Source of the DNA: JAXMAO01 sp046350375
GTDB lineage: Bacteria; Planctomycetota; Phycisphaerae; UBA1845; UTPLA1
DNA length: 64,000 bases
Assembly: GCA_046350375.1 (NCBI GenBank)
Contig: JAXMAO010000003.1
Span: 62,001 to 126,000, forward strand
Direction of reading: 5' to 3'
Positions 26,113-35,698 of the stretch are shown piece by piece. The translations under genes were made by a program, and so were the position numbers. The notes beneath the pieces were generated by a model, which saw only the letters and a program-made list of their open reading frames with translations, was not told the origin of the DNA and made no database searches. Position 1 is the first letter of the stretch. Each line of letters begins with the position of its first letter.

Positions 26113-28818
26113 CTACGGGCATCCGCCGCCGAGAAGACAGGTCGTGAACAGCGCAATGTCGTCGCCGTTCACGCTGCCGTTCCGGTCGGTGTCCGCGGCA
26201 CACATCTGCCGTGCCGTCATGCTCGCCGGGTTGATCAGCGCGTTCACGAACGCCGGAATGTCGCCCGCGTTCCGCGCCGAATCGAGATTCACGTCGCCGC
26301 GCGCCACCGGCACAATCGCCGGATCGGCCGGATCGCCGCAATTCTCGATCTCGTCCCGGTCGAAGAATCCGTCCGCGTCCCGGTCGATGCCGATCCGCCG
26401 CTGCGTCCCGATCGGAACCACCGTCCAGGTCAGCTCGTTCCCGGCCGAGGCCCCGGTCCGCAGCGCCGTCGCGCTCGCCGTCTCGCCCGTGCGGTCCGAC
26501 TGAAACGTGTTCGCCCCGACATACTGGTAGCCGCGGTCGATCCCGCCCTGCCGGCCGTGCACCACCAGGCCGACCGCGTTCGCGTTCACCAGGTTGAGAA
26601 TCTGCGTCACCAGGCTCACCAGCGTCGCATCGTTGTTGTTGAGACCGTCAAACGTGATCTGCCGCCCCACTGCCGCGTGCGTGTCGCCCGAGAACGACAG
26701 CAGCAGCGCTTCGACATCCCGCCGTCCCTGCGCCGGGTTCGGCCCGCCGAACACGAACGGCGGCGACGCCAGCAGCGCGCCCAGCGTGTCGAACTCGCTG
26801 TGATGGTTGAATCCGAAACCGCGCCGCGACGTGATGCTCGTCCGATCCCACCCCGTCTTCTCGTTCAACCCGCGCAGCTGCGCCATCTTCAGGTCCTGCG
26901 GCGGCCCGCCCGGCCCGCCGGGGAAGTCGATCGTCCGATTGGTGCCCGTGCCCGGCGCGGGGGCATGACAGCTCGCGCACGGAAACGGCCCGAGCGTCGG
27001 CGCGGTGTTGTAGACGACCTGCCCCTGCACCGCGTTGCCCGTCCCGCCCGCCACCGGCAGCGCCGTGGGCAGCGTGTTGTCCAGGTTGCGATTCGGATTC
27101 GGCGGATACTTGATCGTCGCAATAAAGTCTTCAAACAGCTGCATCTCGCCCGCGCTCGGCTCCGCGTCGTCCCCCTGCAACCCCACGAACGCCGGTGAAA
27201 ACGACGCCAGCGCCTCGCGATCGCCCCGCCAGTGCAGCGGCTCCACCCCCACGATCGACTGCAAACTCTGCGTCACCATGATCCCCTTCATCGGGTGCCA
27301 CGGCGCACAGGTCGGCTGCCGGCAGATTTCGTTGAACGCCTTCACCGTCCCGGCCGGATTGCCCAGGTCCCACCCCAGGAAGTCGGTCCCGCCGTCGATG
27401 TGGCACGACGCGCACGCCACCTGCCCCAGCCCCGACGTCGCATGGGTGTCATACAGAAACGGCCGGCCCAGCTTGATCGCGTTCGGCGTCGGGTCGAACA
27501 GCGACACCCGGTTCAGCTCCGAGTCGCTCGCCGTGTCGATGATCGACACCGTCGCAGCGAACTTGTTCACCACGTACAGCTTCGCGCCGTCGCTCGACAG
27601 CACCGCGCCCGTCGGCCCCTGCCCGACCTGGATCAGGTCCAGCCGCACCCCGGCCCCGTCGACCACCTCGACGTTGTTCGACCCCATGCCGGTCACGTAG
27701 CCGCGCGATCCGTCCGCGCTCCACACGATGCTGCGCGGATCGCCCAGCGATTCGTCCCGCTGGCTCTGCGGGATGTTGTTGGTCGTGTAGTCCAGGTGCG
27801 GGTTCAGGTCCTTGATCGACGTGCTCGTCGGCGTCGCCGCCGCGAACCACCCCATCCGCACCCGCACAAACACGCCGCTCAGAATCGGCTCAAACCTCAC
27901 CTCGTTCGTCGCCTCCGTGCCCACCACCGTCACCGTACCGTCCGGCTTCACCGCGATCGCCATCACCGTCGTCAGCATCCCGCCCGTGTAGCTCACCCCC
28001 AGCGTGTTCGTATCGATGATCGCCACGTCCGGGTCGCGCAGGTTCCACGTCACGAACGTCGACCAGTTTCGGCCGTTGTCGTCCAGCCACTGTCCGGCCG
28101 AGTTGCGACGCACGATGTGCCCCACCGGCGGCGCCGGCGGCTGGCCCGGCGTCCGCGGCGGATTGAACGCCGGCCCGTTGTTCGGCGGCGGATTCTGCCC
28201 GCCATACGGCCCGCCCGGGTTCGACACGTCCTGCTGCCGCAGCGCCGTCGTCTGGTTGCCCGACTGGAAGATCGCCGCATACACCCGCGACCCGTCCGGA
28301 CTCACCGCCAGCCCCCGCGGATCCTCGCCGTCGATCGGCACGACGATCGGCGCCGCCGTGATGTTGTTCGGATCCCACACCCGCACCTGGTTCAGCTGCG
28401 ACACGCTCACGAACGCCCGCTGCGGCGAGCCCGCGAACACCACGTCCGTCGGCTCGTCGCCCGCCCCCACCGTCCGCACCACCCGCGCCGACGGCAGGTC
28501 CACAATGCTGATGCTGTCCGACACGTGGTTGATCACCCACGCCTCGCCGTTCGTCCGCGCCCGCACGCTCACCGGGTCGAGCCCCACCGGGATCGACGCC
28601 GTGTGCACCGGCTCCGCCCCCGTGATGTCAAACACCTCCAGCCGGTTATCGGCGGTGTTCACCACGAGCAGCCGTCCGCCCCCGGGCGTAATCGCGATCG
28701 GACTCACGTGCGGCGTCTCCCAGTTCACGAAACCGGTCTGCGCCTGCGCGGCGACCGTCAGCGACAGCAGCACCGCGCCCACGGCGCGCAGCGTTTCACG
28801 GCGGGTTTGAGGCGACAT
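26113..28818 (-). CDS. Exported beta-propeller / dihaem cytochrome protein with dockerin-like tail
   Basis: 901 residues from the ATG at 28818 (GAGG before it), with a signal peptide ending AAQAQ. The N-terminal 400 residues are YVTN-type propeller blades (LLVVNTADNRLEVFDITG, VWDPNN, LAVSPDGSRVYA, LYVVNKFAATVSIIDTAS). Two haem-binding CASCH motifs follow, at residues 469 and 614, and between them PMKGIMVTQSL resembles the MauG/cytochrome c peroxidase family. The end carries dockerin-like loops DVNLDSARNAGD and ADTDRNGSVNGDD. It is likely a periplasmic or outer-surface electron-transfer protein. Confidence 0.85.
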   Translation of the reverse strand: MSPQTRRETLRAVGAVLLSLTVAAQAQTGFVNWETPHVSPIAITPGGGRLLVVNTADNRLEVFDITGAEPVHTASIPVGLDPVSVRARTNGEAWVINHVSDSISIVDLPSARVVRTVGAGDEPTDVVFAGSPQRAFVSVSQLNQVRVWDPNNITAAPIVVPIDGEDPRGLAVSPDGSRVYAAIFQSGNQTTALRQQDVSNPGGPYGGQNPPPNNGPAFNPPRTPGQPPAPPVGHIVRRNSAGQWLDDNGRNWSTFVTWNLRDPDVAIIDTNTLGVSYTGGMLTTVMAIAVKPDGTVTVVGTEATNEVRFEPILSGVFVRVRMGWFAAATPTSTSIKDLNPHLDYTTNNIPQSQRDESLGDPRSIVWSADGSRGYVTGMGSNNVEVVDGAGVRLDLIQVGQGPTGAVLSSDGAKLYVVNKFAATVSIIDTASDSELNRVSLFDPTPNAIKLGRPFLYDTHATSGLGQVACASCHIDGGTDFLGWDLGNPAGTVKAFNEICRQPTCAPWHPMKGIMVTQSLQSIVGVEPLHWRGDREALASFSPAFVGLQGDDAEPSAGEMQLFEDFIATIKYPPNPNRNLDNTLPTALPVAGGTGNAVQGQVVYNTAPTLGPFPCASCHAPAPGTGTNRTIDFPGGPGGPPQDLKMAQLRGLNEKTGWDRTSITSRRGFGFNHHSEFDTLGALLASPPFVFGGPNPAQGRRDVEALLLSFSGDTHAAVGRQITFDGLNNNDATLVSLVTQILNLVNANAVGLVVHGRQGGIDRGYQYVGANTFQSDRTGETASATALRTGASAGNELTWTVVPIGTQRRIGIDRDADGFFDRDEIENCGDPADPAIVPVARGDVNLDSARNAGDIPAFVNALINPASMTARQMCAADTDRNGSVNGDDIALFTTCLLGGGCP

Positions 28819-29030
28819 GGCAATCCTCGCTCTGGTTGATGACTCGCGGCGCTGCGGACCCTTACCGGCCTTGGAGCTGGGAGGGACAACACCATCCAAT
28901 GCAGCCGGGCAGCGACCGTTGTCGGCAGGCCAAACGCCCGCCCCCGACATCTAATGCAAGAAAAATCGAAAGCGCCGCGCAAGCGCGACGTTTCAGACCC
29001 GGCGCCCGCCGGGCCGTTCCCGCCGACGCG

Positions 29031-29480
29031 CTACCCGCCTCGCTCCCCCGGCCGACCGCCCGAAAACGCCGCGATCACCGCCGCCGGAATCCGCATCGGC
29101 CGCAGCGACCCGACGTCGACAAACGCCCAGTGATTCACCCCGCGCGCAATCAGCGCCCCGTCCGCCGGCCGCCACAGCTCGTGCCGCCGCACCGCCGACG
29201 CCTTGTCCATCCGCTCGATCCAGGTGACGCACCGCAGCGCGTCGTCGACCAGCGCCGGGCGCACATAGTCGATCTCGTGCCGCCGCACCACGAACATCCC
29301 GCCCAGCGCCCGGTACGCGCCGGCGTCGTAGCCGACCGCCGCCGAGTGCGCGATCGCCGCCTGGTTCATCCAGTCCACCACCGCCACGTTCGACGCGTGA
29401 CGCTGCGCGTCGATCTGCTCGCGCGCCACGCGCACCACCAGCTCGAACCGGCCCGCCGACTTGCTCTCCGCGTCGCTCAT
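29031..29480 (-). CDS. Acyl-CoA thioesterase (hotdog fold, 4HBT-like)
   Basis: 149 residues. The first strand and central helix are VARE..DAQRHASNVAVVDWMNQAA, matching the 4-hydroxybenzoyl-CoA thioesterase/YbgC pattern in which D..GHVNN..Y..W is usual. Here Asp is present, but GHVNN has become RHASN. YVRPALVDDALRCVTWI and GVNHWAFVDVG are typical later strands. It probably hydrolyses an acyl-CoA thioester; the substrate cannot be told. It is divergent from fbp. Confidence 0.75.
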   Translation of the reverse strand: MSDAESKSAGRFELVVRVAREQIDAQRHASNVAVVDWMNQAAIAHSAAVGYDAGAYRALGGMFVVRRHEIDYVRPALVDDALRCVTWIERMDKASAVRRHELWRPADGALIARGVNHWAFVDVGSLRPMRIPAAVIAAFSGGRPGERGG

Positions 29481-29615
29481 GCAAGTTCCGCCTCAGTGAA
29501 CCCGCCCGCCCGACCGTCCGCAAGCCCCCTACGCCGCCGGCCGATCGACCGCTAGAATGAACCCGAGGCCGGCGCGGACCGGGTCGAAGCCGCGACCACG
29601 CCCAGGAGTCTGTCC

Positions 29616-30632
29616 GTGCGCCACACCGATGCCGACCAGTTCATCACCATCCAGCAGCACATCATGGAGCAGCAGCGCAAGCACCCCACCGCCACGGGTG
29701 ACTTCAGCTGGCTGCTCTCGGGCCTCACGCTCGCCGCCGGCATGATCCAGGCCATCGTCCGCCGCGCCGGGCTGGTCAACATCCTCGGCTCGGCCGAGAG
29801 CGAAAACGTGCACGGCGAGCAGCAGCAGAAGCTCGATGTCTACGCCGACCGCGTCATCGAACGCTGCCTCGAATCGCGCGGCAACGTCGGCGTCGCCGGC
29901 TCCGAAGAAAAACCCGAGCCGATCGTCCTGCCCGTCCGCGACGACGCGCCCGGGCGCTACGTCGTCCTCTTCGACCCGCTCGACGGCTCCGGCAACATCG
30001 ACGTCAACGTCGCCGTCGGAACCATCTTCTCCATCTACGAACGCGTCACCGCCGGGCCCGTCCGCGACGGCGGCCTGCGCGACGTCCTCCAGCCCGGCGA
30101 CCGCCAGCTCGCCGCCGGCTACGTCGTCTACGGCTCCAGCACCGTGCTCGTCTACACCACCGGCGACGGCGTTCACCTCTTCACCTTCGACCCGGCCACC
30201 GGCGCCTTCATGCTCAGCGAAGAGCGCGTCCGCATTCCCGCCAACGGCAAAATCTACAGCGTCAACGAGGCCAACGCCGACTCCTTCCCGCGCGGCGTGC
30301 AGGAGTTCCTCCGCTACTGCAAGAGCAAGGAGTCCGGCCCCTATTCCTCGCGCTACATCGGCTCCATGGTCGCCGACGTCCATCGCACCCTGCTCAAGGG
30401 CGGCATCTTCATGTACCCCCAGACCGCCAAGGCCCCGCGCGGCAAGCTCCGCCTCATGTACGAGGCCAACCCCATGGCCTTCATCATCGAGCAGGCCGGC
30501 GGCCAGGCCACCGACGGCCAGACCAACATCCTCGCCAAGCAGCCCGCCGAGCTGCACGAGCGCACCCCGCTCTACATCGGCGAAACCGCCGACGTGAAGC
30601 GCGTCATGGAGCTGCTGGCCCGGCATGCGTAA
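29616..30632 (+). CDS. fbp: Fructose-1,6-bisphosphatase, class I
   Basis: 338 residues, the normal length. It hydrolyses fructose-1,6-bisphosphate in gluconeogenesis. Motifs in order: SAESENVHGEQQQKLDVYAD (metal Glu/Asp), GVAGSEEKPEP (metal Glu pair), the active-site VLFDPLDGSGNIDVN, SRYIGSMVADVHR, GGIFMYP, KLRLMYEANPMAFIIEQAGG. Starts with GTG, 5 bases after CCAGGAG. The prmC gene follows 61 bases later. Confidence 0.96.
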   Translation: MRHTDADQFITIQQHIMEQQRKHPTATGDFSWLLSGLTLAAGMIQAIVRRAGLVNILGSAESENVHGEQQQKLDVYADRVIERCLESRGNVGVAGSEEKPEPIVLPVRDDAPGRYVVLFDPLDGSGNIDVNVAVGTIFSIYERVTAGPVRDGGLRDVLQPGDRQLAAGYVVYGSSTVLVYTTGDGVHLFTFDPATGAFMLSEERVRIPANGKIYSVNEANADSFPRGVQEFLRYCKSKESGPYSSRYIGSMVADVHRTLLKGGIFMYPQTAKAPRGKLRLMYEANPMAFIIEQAGGQATDGQTNILAKQPAELHERTPLYIGETADVKRVMELLARHA

Positions 30633-30693
30633 CTGGCCGAAACGATCGTTCCCGAGCCGGCGACCGAAGCCGGCGCAGGCTGACGGAGCAGCC

Positions 30694-31584
30694 ATGACGA
30701 CGGTTCCCGCCGAGGTCTGGACGATCGGGCGACTGCTCTCGTGGACGCAGCAGTTTCTCGCCGCCAGGTCGGTCGACGAGCCGCGCCTCGCCACCGAGCT
30801 GCTGCTGGCCCATGCCCTGGGCTGCCGCAAGATCGACCTCTACACGCGCTTCGCCGACGTGCCGCCCGACGCCGCCCGCGACGCCTTCCGCGAGCTCGTC
30901 CGCCGCGCCGCCGACCACGCCCCCATCGCCTACCTCGTCGGCCACAAGGAGTTCTACGGCATCGACCTGTGCGTCTCGCCCGCCGTGCTCATCCCCCGGC
31001 CCGAAACCGAGCGCCTCGTCGAACATGCCGTCACGCTCGTGCGGCAACGCGGCGCAGAGTCCTGCACCGCCCTCGACATCGGCACCGGCAGCGGCTGTAT
31101 CGCGCTCGCGCTGGCCCGGCTGTTGCCCGGCGCGGCCGTCGTCGCCACCGACACATCGGCCGACGCCCTGGCCGTCGCCCGCGACAACGCCGCGCGGCTG
31201 GCCCTGACCGAGCGCGTCCACTTCGCGCTGGCCGACGCCTGCGACCTGCCCGCCGAGCTGCGCCCCGCCGGCGGATTCGACCTGATCCTCTCCAACCCGC
31301 CTTACATCGCCGAGCCGCTCCGCGACACGCTGCCCGCCAACGTCCGCGACTACGAGCCGCACGCGGCGCTGTTCGGCGGGCCCGACGGCCTGGCGGTCAT
31401 GCGCCGCATCGCCGCCGGCGCCGCGCCGCTGCTGGCGCCGGCCGGGCGCATGATGATCGAAATCGCCGACGGACAGGCCGCCGCCGCCCGCGACTGCTTC
31501 GCCGCCGCCGGCTGGCGCTGCGCCGAAACGCTGCCCGACGCGGCCCACATTCCGCGCGTGCTGGTGCTGGAACGCGCCCCATGA
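30694..31584 (+). CDS. prmC: Release factor glutamine methyltransferase
   Basis: About 296 residues. It methylates the GGQ glutamine of peptide release factors. An N-terminal helical domain (RLATELLLAHALGCRK) is followed by the SAM fold: LDIGTGSGCIALALA, VVATDTSADALAVA, and the catalytic SNPPYIAE. ATG at 30694 has GGAG 10 bases before it; an earlier in-frame ATG at 30625 overlaps fbp and adds an unconserved basic stretch. Its stop overlaps the start of the GT9 gene (ATGA at 31581). Confidence 0.93.
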   Translation: MTTVPAEVWTIGRLLSWTQQFLAARSVDEPRLATELLLAHALGCRKIDLYTRFADVPPDAARDAFRELVRRAADHAPIAYLVGHKEFYGIDLCVSPAVLIPRPETERLVEHAVTLVRQRGAESCTALDIGTGSGCIALALARLLPGAAVVATDTSADALAVARDNAARLALTERVHFALADACDLPAELRPAGGFDLILSNPPYIAEPLRDTLPANVRDYEPHAALFGGPDGLAVMRRIAAGAAPLLAPAGRMMIEIADGQAAAARDCFAAAGWRCAETLPDAAHIPRVLVLERAP

Positions 31585-32681
31585 GCGACCTGGCGCGGCG
31601 CGATTTCCGGCGCATCCTGCTGATCAAGCCCAGCTCGGCGGGCGACCTGCTGCACGCCCTGCCGGCGCTCCGCGCGCTGCGGCGCCGCTTTCCGCAGGCC
31701 CACCTGGCATGGCTGGTCAACGCGCCGCTGGCCGAGCTGATCGCCCACGACCCGGCGCTCGACGAGGTCATCGCCTTCGACCGCCGCCGCTACGGCCGAC
31801 TGTGGCGCAGCCCGGCCGTCGCCACCGACTTCGCGCGCTTCGCCCGCGACCTGCGCCGCCGGCGGTTCGACCTGGTCGTCGATCTACAGGGGCTGATCCG
31901 CAGCGGCCTGCTGGCGCTCTTCTCGGGCGCGGCCGTGCGGATCGGCTTTCGCGCGGCGCGCGAATTCGGCTGGATCGGCTACACCCACCGCGTCCGCCCG
32001 CCGGTTGGCGCGCGGCACGCGGTCGATCGCAACGCCGCTTTGATCGCCGAACTGGGCGCGGCGCCCACCGCCGCCGACCTGGCGCTGTCGCCCAGTGAAG
32101 CGGCCCGCGCCGCCGCGGGCGACCTGCTCGCGGACGCCGGCGTCGCGCCCGACGAGCCGTTCGTGGCGCTGGCGCCCGCGACGCGCTGGGAGACGAAGAA
32201 CTGGCCCGCCGAGCGCTTCGCGGCGCTGGCGCGCGAAGTGCACGCCCGGCTCGGGCTGCGGAGCGTGCTGATCGGCTCGCCCGACGAGCGCCCGATTCTC
32301 GACGCCGTGCACCGCGGCGCAGGCGACGCCGCGGTCGACCTGGCCGGACGCACCCCGCTCACCACGCTGCCCGCGGTCATCGAACGGGCCCGGCTGGTCG
32401 TCTGCGGCGATTCGCTGCCGATGCACCTGGCGGCGGCGCTCGCCCGGCCGCTGGTGGCGATCTTCGGCCCGACCAACCCCGACTGGACCGGCCCCTACGG
32501 CCGGCTGCGCGACGTGCTCCGCGATGACGTGCCCTGCTCGCCCTGCCGGTTTCAGCGGCTGCGCGACTGCCCGGCGCAGCACGTCTGCATGAGCGGCATC
32601 GACGTCGAGCGCGTCTGCCGGGCGATTGCGGCGCGGCTGGAGCTGCCGGCGACAGCGCCGTGCGGGAGCCGTGGCGCATGA
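31581..32681 (+). CDS. Glycosyltransferase family 9 (heptosyltransferase-like)
   Basis: 366 residues. GT9 hallmarks are the opening RILLIKPSSAGDLLHALPAL, DLVVDLQGLIRSGLLA, VALAPATRWETKNWP, and the donor-binding VVCGDSLPMHLAAAL followed by VAIFGPTNPDWTGPYG. A cysteine cluster (PCSPCRFQRLRDCPAQHVC) near the end is typical of WaaF/WaaC relatives. It should add a heptose or similar sugar to lipopolysaccharide or another glycolipid, which implies a Gram-negative-type envelope. It is coupled to prmC and to the next gene by four-base overlaps. Confidence 0.88.
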   Translation: MSDLARRDFRRILLIKPSSAGDLLHALPALRALRRRFPQAHLAWLVNAPLAELIAHDPALDEVIAFDRRRYGRLWRSPAVATDFARFARDLRRRRFDLVVDLQGLIRSGLLALFSGAAVRIGFRAAREFGWIGYTHRVRPPVGARHAVDRNAALIAELGAAPTAADLALSPSEAARAAAGDLLADAGVAPDEPFVALAPATRWETKNWPAERFAALAREVHARLGLRSVLIGSPDERPILDAVHRGAGDAAVDLAGRTPLTTLPAVIERARLVVCGDSLPMHLAAALARPLVAIFGPTNPDWTGPYGRLRDVLRDDVPCSPCRFQRLRDCPAQHVCMSGIDVERVCRAIAARLELPATAPCGSRGA

Positions 32682-34171
32682 CGCGGGCGAGAATTGCACG
32701 CGTGGCCGGGCGCGCCGCTGCCGTTGCCGCGCTGCTCATCGGCCTCGCATCGCGGGCGGGCGCGATCCTGCCTGCCACCAGCGCGCCGACAGCCGCAACG
32801 ACAACCGCGCCGGCGCGCCGCGCGGCGGATGCCGATCCGCCACCCGTTCGCCCCGAGCCGCCGCCGCTGCTGGCGATCGACGGTGCGTTCATTCACGCGA
32901 CCCTCTCCACTATCGCCCCCGAGTCGCGCCGCGCCGCGCTGTTCGGCATTGGTCCAGGCGACGGTGTCGACGGGCAGTTCGCGTTTGTCTGCGCCGCGGG
33001 CACGCCGATCGCCGCGGGGCAGGTTTCGGCCAAGCCCGGCGATGCGCCGGCGCTGTCGCTCGACTGGATCGGCGCCGCGCCGGACGCGGGCTTCGAAGTG
33101 TGGATCGTGAAGCGCGACCTGTTGGCGCGGATTCGGCCGCGCATGCCGGAGCGGGCGGCGCTGTGGGCCCGCATCGAGTCGTGCTCCGCGCCGCTCGGCA
33201 CGGCGCGGGTGGCGCTGCCGGCCGGAAGCGGCCTGCGCGCCGGCGACGTGCTGTGGGTCGAGCGCGGCGACGTGCCGATCGCCGTGCTCTCGCTGTCGCG
33301 GCCCGACGGCGGCATCGCCGCGGCCAAGTGCGAACGGCTGGTCGCCAACGCCGCGCCGCAGCCGGGCGACTGGGCGCGGCTGGCGCACGGCGACGCAGAG
33401 CGCCGCGCCGGGCGCCTGCGCTCGGTGGTCATTCGCGTCGGCCCGCACGACGGCGATCAGGAGCTGCTCTTTCCGCTCGATGCGACCGACGGCGCCGCGC
33501 CCGGCGATCGCTTCGTCGTGTCCGACAAGTCCGGGCCGATCGGGCTGATGGAGTTGACCGAGTTTCGCCCGCCGTTCGCCATCGGCGTGGCGCTGCGGGC
33601 GGTCTGCCGCCGCGCCGTGCAGCCAGGCGACGAGCTGATTCGCCGGCCGCCCGCCGACGTGCGCAGCGGGCGCATTCCGCTGCAACTGTTCCGCGTCGAG
33701 AAGGACTATGCGCTGGTCAACGCCGGCGAGAGCGACGGCATGACGCGCGGGCAGAAGCTGCTCCTGGTGCGCGGCGGAGCGCCGTGCGCCACGCTGGCGG
33801 TCGCGGCGGTCAAGTCAGACTTCTGCGGCGTGCGCGTCGAACGCGCGTTCGATGAGACCCGGCCGTTCGAAATGCGCGTCGGCGACAGTGTGCACGCCGA
33901 CCTGCCGCGCGGCTGGCAGCAGCGGCTCGGGGTGGTCGAGTGGCGCCAGGCCGGCGACCGGCTCGCCAGCGTGCGGCTCGACGACGGGCGCAGCGCCGCG
34001 CCCGGCGCGGTGGTGGAAATCGTGACTGGCAGCGGCCGATCGCTGGCGGGCGTGGTGGCCGAGTCGCGCCACGGCCACGCGGCGCTCTATCTGCCGGTGC
34101 AGCCGGCTCCGGCGGTGGCGTCGGCCGGCGATGCGGTTTACATGGACGCGGACCCGGCGGCGGCGCCGTAG
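32678..34171 (+). CDS. Exported protein with repeated small beta-barrel units, unknown function
   Basis: 497 residues. A signal peptide ends near SRAGA, followed by a Pro/Ala/Thr-rich linker. The rest is built of repeats of one pattern: a G-D turn followed by a V-x-x pair of strands (GLRAGDVLWVERG, APGDRFVVSDKSGP, GMTRGQKLLLVRGG, APGAVVEIVTGSG). This recalls the small beta domains of FlgT-C or MreC-like proteins. I cannot assign a function. It begins in an ATGA overlap with the GT9 gene. Confidence 0.65.
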   Translation: MTRARIARVAGRAAAVAALLIGLASRAGAILPATSAPTAATTTAPARRAADADPPPVRPEPPPLLAIDGAFIHATLSTIAPESRRAALFGIGPGDGVDGQFAFVCAAGTPIAAGQVSAKPGDAPALSLDWIGAAPDAGFEVWIVKRDLLARIRPRMPERAALWARIESCSAPLGTARVALPAGSGLRAGDVLWVERGDVPIAVLSLSRPDGGIAAAKCERLVANAAPQPGDWARLAHGDAERRAGRLRSVVIRVGPHDGDQELLFPLDATDGAAPGDRFVVSDKSGPIGLMELTEFRPPFAIGVALRAVCRRAVQPGDELIRRPPADVRSGRIPLQLFRVEKDYALVNAGESDGMTRGQKLLLVRGGAPCATLAVAAVKSDFCGVRVERAFDETRPFEMRVGDSVHADLPRGWQQRLGVVEWRQAGDRLASVRLDDGRSAAPGAVVEIVTGSGRSLAGVVAESRHGHAALYLPVQPAPAVASAGDAVYMDADPAAAP

Positions 34172-34191
34172 GCGTTGCCACGCGAGTCGTT

Positions 34192-34214
34192 CACGGGCGA
34201 GACGCCCGTGCCAC
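34192..34214. repeat. Family A hairpin repeat between convergent genes
   Basis: CACGGGCG, loop AGA, CGCCCGTG, then CCACGCG. It lies between the exported-protein stop and the gdh stop and may serve as a shared transcription stop. Confidence 0.75.
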
Positions 34215-34250
34215 GCGATGACCTTTCTGCCGGTGCGGCCAGCGCCGGCG

Positions 34251-35558
34251 TCAGGCGTACAGCCCGCGCAGCTCCGACGCCTCGACCACGCGGCGGATGC
34301 CGACGATGTAGGCCCCCTTGCGGAGGCTGACGCCGTACTCGGCCGCGGTGTCGCGGACCTCGTCGAACGCGCGGTTGATGATCTCTTCCAGGTCGTAGTT
34401 GACGCGCTCTTCCGACCAGTAATAGCCCATGCGGTTCTGCACCCACTCGAGGTACGAGACCGTCACGCCGCCCGAGTTGCACAGGATGTCGGGAATGACG
34501 GTGATGCCGCGCTCGGCGAGCACCTGGTCGCCGTGAAAGTCGGTCGGCCCATTGGCGCCCTCGGCGACCAGCTTGGCGCGAATCCGCGGGGCGTTCTCGG
34601 CGCTGATCTGGTTCTCGAGCGCGGCCGGCACGAGGATGTCGACGTCCATCTCCAGCAGGTCGCCGGGCTGCTTGAGCTTGGTGGCCTTGCCTTCGCGCTC
34701 GAAGCCGGCCAGCGACTTGTTCTTCTTCACGTAGGCCAGCGCCGCGGCCGGCTCGATGCCGGTCTCGACGTTGGCGTAGGCGCCGCTGATGTCGGACAGC
34801 GCCACGATGCGGGCACCGTCCTCGTGCAGCAGCTTGGCCGAGAAGCTGCCGACGTTGCCGAAGCCCTGCACGGCGACGGTCATGCCGTGCAGCGTGCGGG
34901 CCGGGTGGCCGACGTGCCGGCGGACGCAGTAGAGCAGGCCGCGCCCGGTGGCGCCTTCGCGTCCGGCCGAGCCTTCGAGGGCGGTGGCCTTGCCGGTGAC
35001 CATGGCGGGCTGGTGCTTGTGGACGTGCATGTTGTAGGTGTCCATCATCCACGCCATGACCTGGGCATTGGTGCCCACGTCGGGCGCGGGGATGTCGACC
35101 TCGGGCCCGAGCACCTCGAACAGCTCGGCGACGTAGCGGCGGGTGAGGTTTTCGAGCTCGCGCTGCGAGAGCTTGGTCGGGTCGCAGATGACGCCGCCCT
35201 TGGCGCCACCCATCGGAATGCCGACCACCGAACACTTGAAGGTCATCCAGAACGCGAGCGTCTGCACCTCGTCGAGCGAGACATCGGGGTGAAAGCGGAC
35301 GCCGCCCTTGCCCGGGCCGCGCCCCTTGTTATGCAGCACGCGGTAGCCTTCGAAGATGCGGATCGAGCCGTCGTCCATGCGGACCGGCAGGTTGACGATG
35401 ACGCTGCGGCGCGGCTTCTTGACGGTGGCGATCTGGTTCGGGGTGAGCTTGAGCAGATGCGCGGCGTCGTCGAAATGGCGCTCGGCGCTCTCGAAGACGC
35501 TCGGGGAGGCGGACTTGCCCTGATCCGGCCCGATCGGGGCCATCGTCTTGGGTTTCAT
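34251..35558 (-). CDS. Glutamate dehydrogenase (Glu/Leu/Phe/Val family)
   Basis: 435 residues from the ATG at 35558. It interconverts glutamate and 2-oxoglutarate plus ammonia. Visible motifs: YRVLHNKGRGPGKGGVRFHP, the catalytic lysine in PMGGAKGGV, PAPDVGTN, VTGKATALEGSAGR (usually VTGKPxxxGGSxGR), VAVQGFGNVGS for the nucleotide, and LVPAALENQI. Its length fits the hexameric catabolic type (about 410-440). TALEG in place of PLELGG is a small departure at the substrate loop. It is divergent from sixA. Confidence 0.93.
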   Translation of the reverse strand: MKPKTMAPIGPDQGKSASPSVFESAERHFDDAAHLLKLTPNQIATVKKPRRSVIVNLPVRMDDGSIRIFEGYRVLHNKGRGPGKGGVRFHPDVSLDEVQTLAFWMTFKCSVVGIPMGGAKGGVICDPTKLSQRELENLTRRYVAELFEVLGPEVDIPAPDVGTNAQVMAWMMDTYNMHVHKHQPAMVTGKATALEGSAGREGATGRGLLYCVRRHVGHPARTLHGMTVAVQGFGNVGSFSAKLLHEDGARIVALSDISGAYANVETGIEPAAALAYVKKNKSLAGFEREGKATKLKQPGDLLEMDVDILVPAALENQISAENAPRIRAKLVAEGANGPTDFHGDQVLAERGITVIPDILCNSGGVTVSYLEWVQNRMGYYWSEERVNYDLEEIINRAFDEVRDTAAEYGVSLRKGAYIVGIRRVVEASELRGLYA

Positions 35559-35698
35559 GGCCTGCGGCTCCTGTGACGCCCGTTGCCGGCGCACGGCCGG
35601 CGCTGCGCGGCCCGCCCGCGATTCGGCCGCGACGGCTCGGCGCGCGGCAGTGCGGCGCGGTAAAATCGTGCCCCGTCCGCACTTCGGAGGGAGCGCGC

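Noticed and set aside
25097..26156. Competing open frames over the gene preceding the kinase
   Set aside because: They are low-complexity; only the 25184-25864 minus frame has balanced composition and correct spacing to the kinase.
31581..32681. An alternative start for the GT9 gene about 840 bases upstream
   Set aside because: The upstream part is prmC read in another frame; the ATG at 31581 overlaps the prmC stop and opens with the conserved GT9 N-terminus.
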